Source of the DNA: Spirochaetales bacterium
GTDB taxonomy: Bacteria > Desulfobacterota_D > UBA1144
Direction: 5' to 3'
DNA length: 20,177 nt
Assembly: GCA_002730475.1 (NCBI GenBank)
Contig: PCAG01000056.1
Location: forward strand, 1 to 20,177
Under the pieces are notes generated by a model, which saw only the letters and a program-made list of their open reading frames with translations, was not told where the DNA came from and made no database searches. How positions within the stretch are numbered: the first letter of the stretch is position 1; each line of letters begins with the position of its first letter. Positions 16,396-20,177 of this stretch are shown piece after piece. The position numbers and the translations under genes were made by a program.

Positions 16396-17074
16396 GGCCA
16401 GCCCAGAAGAGAGAGCTGGCCGATTACATGAAAGAGGAGTATCAATTGTCTACACGAGCAGTCTGTCGGGCGCTGGATCTGAGCCGTACTGTCTATGCAT
16501 ATCAACCTGATAGTGAGAAGGATCACCCTGTGATTGAGGTGCTGCTCCGGCTGGCAGAAGAGAAACCGACCTATGGTTTTGGTCTAATGGTTGACACCCT
16601 GCGCAGAGAGGAAAAGCCCTGGAACCACAAACGAGTCTATCGGGTATATAGAGCACTTAATCTCAACCTCCGGCGCAAGGGGAAGAAGAGACTTCCCAAC
16701 AGATACGGATCATACGTGTTCTGGATCGAATTGCACTGACCAGAGGCTATCCAGTCAAGATGAGAATGGACAATGGGCCAGAACTCATTTCAACCACAAT
16801 GGCTAGTTGGACTGAGGAACACAACATAGACCTGGAATTTATTCAGCCAGGCAAACCTACACAGAACTCCTACATTGAACGCTTCAGCCGAACTTACAGG
16901 ACAGAGGTGCTCGACATGTGTGCGTTCAGGAATCTTGATGAGGTCAGAGAAATCAGCAGAAACTGGATCAGAGAGTACAACGAGGAGCGTCCTCATCAGT
17001 CGCTTGAAAAATTAACACCGATGGAGTATCAGATGAAATATTACCCCGAAAACTCTAATTTTGGATGGCGCTAA
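16396..17074 (+). pseudogene. IS3-family orfB (DDE transposase) with internal deletion and frame change
   Basis: The first part, with ATG at 16428, reads RELADYMKEEYQLSTRAVCR and later EEKPTYGFGLMVDTLRRE, then HKRVYRVYRALNLNLRRKGK. Near 16690-16710 the coding frame changes. The second part reads IRVLDRIALTRGYPVKMRMD, then NGPELIST, EEHNIDLEFIQPGKPTQNSY, IERFSRTYR and NEERPHQSLEKLTPMEY. The missing stretch between the two is where the first catalytic Asp (WSMDF region) lies in relatives, about 60 codons. The second Asp and the Glu (YIERF) remain. The element therefore cannot make a working transposase. Confidence 0.8.
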
Positions 17075-17090
17075 AAGGTGTGGGTTTACA

Positions 17091-17413
17091 GATTACGGTT
17101 TTGTGGATGACAAAATAGTCGCCCAGTTACTGATATCGCCTGAGCTGTTGATTGATCCAAGACAGGATGTCCTGTAGTTGTTGGGTATTATTGGTGCTTG
17201 AAAACAGCCACTAATTGAGGCAAATTGTGTGTTGGTGATTGAAAACAGAAAAGATGAGGGGATGAAATGGCTGTTTGGGATGACAGGAGTGGTGTGAAAT
17301 AGACAACGACAAGGTTTCTGGGCCCATTGAAGGTGCAATCCCTCACATCTGCCAAAAGCAAATTTCTATCCCTAACCGGTTATTCTCAGAAAAGGATTTA
17401 CGTATAATTCAAA
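17091..17413. other. 323-base spacer with a palindrome and a near-perfect direct repeat
   Basis: I see no convincing gene; a minus-strand frame of 81 codons here has no protein-like character. It holds the palindrome ACAGGA-TG-TCCTGT at 17162-17175 and two copies of a 17-base word (TTGGTGCTTGAAAACAG at 17191-17207, and 17232-17248 with one mismatch). A GGGCCC lies near 17320. The mixed composition suggests leftover mobile-element DNA. Confidence 0.45.
17191..17248. repeat. Two 17-base direct repeats, 41-base period
   Basis: TTGGTGCTTGAAAACAG at 17191-17207 and TTGGTGATTGAAAACAG at 17232-17248 differ at one base. Only two copies occur. They could be transposase-binding repeats of a lost element or an old duplication. 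Confidence 0.6.
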
Positions 17414-17449
17414 TTGGCTTCTAAAAAACTATTAAAAGTGTATTTTGCT

Positions 17450-18418
17450 ATGAATGATGAAACGCTTAAAATTGCTGTCGTAATTCCATGCTACAAGGTA
17501 AGCAAAAGTCTAAAATCTGTCCTCAATGATATTGGCTCAGAGGTCACATCTATATATTGTGTTGATGATAATTGTCCTGAAGAAAGCTGGAAAGTCGCTG
17601 AATCAATGACAAACGAAGATAGTAGAATCCGCATAATTAGAAGAGAGCGTAATGGTGGGGTTGGTGCAGCTGTTATATCTGGCTATAAGGCTGCATTAAA
17701 GGATGAAGCGGAAATCATTGTTAAAATTGATGGTGACGGGCAGATGACACCACGACTAATTCCAAACTTTATTAGACCGATCTATGATAATCGCGCTGAT
17801 TTCATTAAAGGTAATCGTTTTTATAATTTAAAATCAATTTCTAGGATGCCATTAGTAAGAATATTTGGAAATACAATATTGAGTTTTATTAGCAAACTCT
17901 CAAGTGGTTATTGGAATCTTTTTGACCCTAACAATGGATTTACCGCCATTCATGCAAAAGTGTTGAAGTTAATTCCAATGGAAAAATTAAATAAAGGATT
18001 TTTCCATGAAGCAGATATGTTATTCAGGCTAAGCATTATAAGAGCAGTAGTCAAAGATATTCCAATGGATTCGGTTTACGAAGATGAGAAAAGCAATTTA
18101 AGTGTTTTGAACACCTTGTTAACTTTTCCCTATCTTCATTGTAATCGGTTTGTTAAAAGAATTTTTTATAATTATTTTTTGAGAAATTTTAATATTGCAT
18201 CTTTGTACCTAATTTTTGGTTTATTTTTATTCATTTTTGGTATTTGGTATGGAGTAGATAGTTGGATTGAGCTTTCAGGCAAAAATGTAATTGCCTCTCC
18301 AGGTACAGTTATGCTTGCAGCAATGCCAATAATCATTGGCAATACATATCTTGTTGGGTTTATAGCTTATGATATGCAGGATACGCCTACTAACCCTGTT
18401 CACAGAGACTTAACTTAA
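17450..18418 (+). CDS. GT2 glycosyltransferase, GtrB/ArnC-like polyprenyl-phosphate-sugar synthase
   Basis: A 322-residue protein. The GT-A domain starts KIAVVIPCYKVSKSLKSVL, with IYCVDDNCPEES for nucleotide binding and KIDGDGQMTP (Asp94, Asp96) as the metal-binding site. KGNRFYNLKSISRMPLVRIF and DPNNGFTAIHAKVL follow as in polyprenyl-phosphate sugar synthases. Two hydrophobic helices close the protein (about residues 230-250 and 270-300). The expected product is a lipid-phosphate sugar on the cytoplasmic leaflet, to be flipped and used by a GT-C such as the one starting 8 bases downstream. I chose ATG 17450; a TTG at 17414 would add 12 residues that look unlike the family start. No transcription signal is clear, and the IS element separates it from the upstream genes. 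Confidence 0.84.
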   Translation: MNDETLKIAVVIPCYKVSKSLKSVLNDIGSEVTSIYCVDDNCPEESWKVAESMTNEDSRIRIIRRERNGGVGAAVISGYKAALKDEAEIIVKIDGDGQMTPRLIPNFIRPIYDNRADFIKGNRFYNLKSISRMPLVRIFGNTILSFISKLSSGYWNLFDPNNGFTAIHAKVLKLIPMEKLNKGFFHEADMLFRLSIIRAVVKDIPMDSVYEDEKSNLSVLNTLLTFPYLHCNRFVKRIFYNYFLRNFNIASLYLIFGLFLFIFGIWYGVDSWIELSGKNVIASPGTVMLAAMPIIIGNTYLVGFIAYDMQDTPTNPVHRDLT

Positions 18419-18426
18419 TAGCTAAT

Positions 18427-19593
18427 ATGAAAGAAATATTTTCTACTCAATGGAAGTATGGGAGAAAACTTCTATATTTATCAGTCCTGCTAACTTTTTC
18501 TATTATAGCTTATTATCATGTAAGCATTGGATATGTTATGTCCCCTGATTCTTCTACCTATTCCAGTGCGGCAGATGATTTAATCAAACTGGACTTTAAC
18601 TTATATAATTATTTTGTTCAGAACACTTCTTTCTCATCATCATATTTTTATACTACACCTGTCATTGTAATTGCACTATTGAAGGTTTTTTTTGGAAGTG
18701 GATGGCAATACGCTTTTCTTGCCCTAAATCTTGTTCTAGTGCTATTTTCTCTAGTTATTTTCTCAAAAAGCCTTTTAATTATAGGAGTAAGACCGATAAT
18801 AATATCTATCACCATGGCTGTATTAGTTCTATCAGTTGACCTGCTGGTCTGGCCAAGGTATATGCTATCGGATATGATTTTTATTTTTCTGGTTATCCTT
18901 GCTACTCAGATCATGATTAAAGGCATTGTTAAGGGTAAGTTTCATTATATGAGCCTAATCTCTATTATGGCTATAACATTAATATCAAGACCTCCTTCCG
19001 TGCCTATTTTGTTTGCAATTATTTCTTTTATTACGATTTCAAGATTCCAAATTCCTACCAAACCAAAATTATTATTATTATTTATCTTAGCTCTTTTTGT
19101 TGTAAGCCCCTTTATATTTGCTTATTTGTATCATTTTAATCAAGCTAATCTAAGCGATAATACCCAGTTAGCTCATTATTTGAGAATGGTAGATCTTGGC
19201 ATGATAATTCATGATCGCCCTGAAACATGGGTTTCTTCCCCAAGCTCTTTTAGTGATGTTGCATATCTGTATTTTATAAGGATGATAACGTTTTTTACCC
19301 CATATGCTGCGCCTTTTTCGTCAATTCATATTATTCTTAACTCACTTCAAACTGTGATTATATTATTGTCTATAACTATCTGGACATTCCTTGGAGGAAA
19401 CATAAAATTACTTGACAAAACTGTTCTTTTTATTTTGTTGCTTTCTTTTTCTGTTGCTGCTTTTCATGCCTTCACATTAATTGACTATGATTGGCGATAT
19501 CGATTTCCTATTATATTACCTCTAATGATGATTTTTCCTATCTCCATGGAAATACTTTTCAGATGGAATATAAGGCGCAGCAGGGCATTGTAG
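18427..19593 (+). CDS. GT-C membrane glycosyltransferase, 3' end altered by transposon junction
   Basis: A 388-residue protein with about ten membrane helices. After the first helix it reads YVMSPDSSTYSSAADDLIKL, an acidic first periplasmic loop like those of GT-C enzymes. Helical hairpins follow, and IDYDWRYRFPIILPLMMIF near the C terminus matches the 'd.RYrlPi.p' helix of that superfamily. The substrate is unknown; the preceding GT2 probably supplies its lipid-phosphate sugar. The last eight or so residues (NIRRSRAL) come from DNA that encodes an IS91-type transposase in another frame, so the natural C-terminal end appears lost from about 19563. Most of the final helix remains, so activity is possible but uncertain. 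Confidence 0.72.
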   Translation: MKEIFSTQWKYGRKLLYLSVLLTFSIIAYYHVSIGYVMSPDSSTYSSAADDLIKLDFNLYNYFVQNTSFSSSYFYTTPVIVIALLKVFFGSGWQYAFLALNLVLVLFSLVIFSKSLLIIGVRPIIISITMAVLVLSVDLLVWPRYMLSDMIFIFLVILATQIMIKGIVKGKFHYMSLISIMAITLISRPPSVPILFAIISFITISRFQIPTKPKLLLLFILALFVVSPFIFAYLYHFNQANLSDNTQLAHYLRMVDLGMIIHDRPETWVSSPSSFSDVAYLYFIRMITFFTPYAAPFSSIHIILNSLQTVIILLSITIWTFLGGNIKLLDKTVLFILLLSFSVAAFHAFTLIDYDWRYRFPIILPLMMIFPISMEILFRWNIRRSRAL

Positions 19594-19781
19594 TATATCG
19601 CAGCCGGTACTATGCCACCTCGAAACTCAATTTCCAGATCATGCCGGGAGCCGCCTGGCTAAAACTTCTTTTGCAGCACGTCCCGGACCGGGGCGATCAC
19701 CGGGTGCGCTATTACGGCTGGTAGACCAACCGCAGCCGGGGGCACAACGCAAAGGGTCATGCCAGACCGAGTTATAACTGA
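19563..19781 (+). pseudogene. IS91/IS801-type transposase fragment with internal TAG
   Basis: The frame reads YKAQQGIVVYRSRYYATSKL, NFQIMPGAAWLKLL and HVPDRGDHRVRYYGW, then TAG at 19722-19724, then TNRSRGHNAKGHARPSYN and a stop at 19779-19781. In IS91-family proteins this region reads 'FLaaLt.HIPdkGe..VRYYGwYSNrsRG', so the TAG replaces an aromatic residue. Only the late part of the protein is present and the catalytic tyrosine region is missing or upstream of the break. It overlaps the last codons of the GT-C gene in a different frame. Confidence 0.78.
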
Positions 19782-19810
19782 ATCTGGTGTTTGAGGAGTT
19801 GAAAAGATGC

Positions 19811-19867
19811 GGCGTATCTGGTTGATTTGTTGTTGCGAGACATCAAAACAACCATTGGAGATACGCC
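19811..19867 (+). promoter_or_regulatory. Long hairpin ahead of the IS256-type transposase start
   Basis: GGCGTATCT (19811-19819) pairs perfectly with AGATACGCC (19859-19867). Inside it GGTTGATTTGTTG can pair with CATCAAAACAACC with two mismatches, leaving a small bulge (ATTGG) on the 3' side. The right arm takes in part of GGAG at 19857-19860, the probable ribosome site of ATG 19871. The structure could block translation from readthrough transcripts, a known way for insertion sequences to limit transposase. Confidence 0.55.
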
Positions 19868-19870
19868 ACT

Positions 19871-20040
19871 ATGAGTAAGAATAACGTTGTTAAGCTGACA
19901 GGTAGAGACACGATTACCGATCCGTTGACGGAGTTGCTAAGATCCGGCGCAGAGCAGTTGATCTACCAGGCGGTGGAGGCAGAGTTTCTGGAGCTGTTGG
20001 CTGAACATTCGGAACGACAGACAGAAGACGGCAATGCGGC
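19871..20040 (+). pseudogene. IS256-family (Mutator-type) transposase, N-terminal fragment
   Basis: The sequence begins MSKNNVVKLTGRDTITDPLT and continues ELLRSGAEQLIYQAVEAEF, LELLAEHSERQTEDGNAA. This matches the N terminus of IS256-type transposases ('DPLTELLRnGA..LI.qAVEaEl.elLa'). After about codon 57 the expected 'VVRNGY' is replaced by unrelated DNA from an IS3-type gene, and the frame stops at 20095. The catalytic DDE residues are absent. ATG 19871 has GGAG 10 bases upstream, partly inside the hairpin stem. Confidence 0.8.
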
Positions 20041-20177
20041 AAGCCCAATACCAGCAAGATTCATCCCGGTCACAAGATCTATCCATACCTTCTAAGAGGC
20101 CTTGATATCAACCGCCCCAATCAGGCCTGGGCCACCGATATCACCTATCTGCCCATGGCCAAGGGATTCGCCTACCT
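20041..20177 (+). pseudogene. IS3-family orfB internal fragment, continues past the window
   Basis: In the frame starting at 20041 the translation is KPNTSKIHPGHKIYPYLLRG, then LDINRPNQAWATDITYLPMA and KGFAY, running off the end. This is the segment that carries the first catalytic Asp of IS3-type integrases (WATDITYLP). It is a different element type from the one at 16105, whose matching segment is deleted. It joins the IS256 fragment without a start of its own. Whether the downstream part is intact cannot be seen. Confidence 0.8.

Larger units (their letters stand above)
16105..17090 (+). mobile_element. Defective IS3-family insertion sequence
   Basis: The element has the usual IS3 plan: a small helix-turn-helix orfA, an A6G slippery site and a DDE integrase orfB. 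It is dead, because orfA has an internal stop and orfB has lost its middle. The protein type resembles the IS2/IS407-like branch, judged from memory. The ends are proposed from TGTAACC at 16105 and GGGTTTACA ending at 17090, a short imperfect inverted match with TG...CA termini. Flanking bases (ACCC and GATT) do not form a target duplication, so the edges are uncertain by tens of bases. Confidence 0.65.
19563..20177 (+). mobile_element. Mosaic of three transposase fragments (IS91, IS256 and IS3 families), runs off the window
   Basis: Three unrelated transposase pieces lie head to tail on the same strand: the late part of an IS91/IS801-type gene, the first 57 codons of an IS256-type gene and an internal piece of an IS3-type orfB. 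None is complete. Junctions are near 19563, between 19782 and 19810, and near 20040. This pattern suggests repeated insertion followed by deletion at one hotspot beside the glycan cluster. Confidence 0.75.

Noticed and set aside
17191..17248. Possible CRISPR array
   Set aside because: Only two 17-base copies with one mismatch, no third repeat and no cas genes.
17093..17338. Minus-strand frame of 81 codons after the IS3 element
   Set aside because: Its product has no recognisable motif and unlikely composition, with no ribosome site or neighbour on that strand.
16240..19724. Two TAG codons at aromatic positions in transposase frames (16240 and 19722) as a hint of amber recoding
   Set aside because: Several sound genes in the window end with TAG (for example at 5783, 9460 and 10668), so TAG works as a normal stop. 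Point mutation in dead transposases explains both.

Overview
The window looks like part of a surface-polysaccharide (O-antigen, capsule or exopolysaccharide) gene cluster of a Gram-negative bacterium, most likely a proteobacterium. The evidence is a wbpB/wbpD/wbpE-type set for a diacetamido-uronic acid nucleotide sugar, many glycosyltransferases, a polymerase-like membrane protein and an asparagine-synthase-type amidotransferase. All convincing genes lie on the + strand. The species cannot be named from the sequence; a gammaproteobacterium would fit.

Layout. 1-4635: the 3' end of a ceramidase-like gene, then a Gfo/Idh/MocA sugar dehydrogenase (wbpB/wlbA type), a hexapeptide N-acetyltransferase (wbpD/wlbB type), a small orphan ORF, a GT4 glycosyltransferase and a PLP aminotransferase (wbpE/wlbC type), tightly packed with several stop/start overlaps. 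4677-7405: a GT4 glycosyltransferase, a 39-codon remnant that looks like the two ends of a galE-type epimerase, and a GT-C membrane glycosyltransferase. 7406-8020: gene-free AT-rich DNA. 8021-10668: a radical SAM protein and a polyprenyl-phosphate-sugar-synthase-like GT2. 10669-11515: a second long spacer, ending in the remnant of another short-chain dehydrogenase/epimerase. 11516-15883: a GT4, an AsnB-like amidotransferase and a Wzy-like multispanning protein. 16105-17090: a dead IS3-family element. 17450-19593: a second GT2 plus GT-C pair. 19563-20177: a mosaic of three transposase fragments (IS91, IS256 and IS3 families) that runs off the window.

How the genes may work together. WbpB, WbpE and WbpD homologues would oxidise, aminate and acetylate a UDP-GlcNAcA precursor to UDP-GlcNAc(3NAc)A. 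The 6-dehydrogenase that makes the precursor is not in the window. The AsnB-like protein may amidate a uronic acid. GT4 enzymes would build the repeat unit on the cytoplasmic side, and the Wzy-like protein would polymerise it. Two GT2 plus GT-C combinations suggest periplasmic decoration from polyprenyl-phosphate sugars. No Wzx or GtrA flippase, initiating transferase or chain-length regulator is visible.

The region shows heavy turnover: two epimerase remnants sit directly in front of intact glycosyltransferases, the long spacers hold no intact gene, and transposon debris marks the right-hand side. The least explained intact gene is the radical SAM protein paired with a GT2 between two gene-free spacers.
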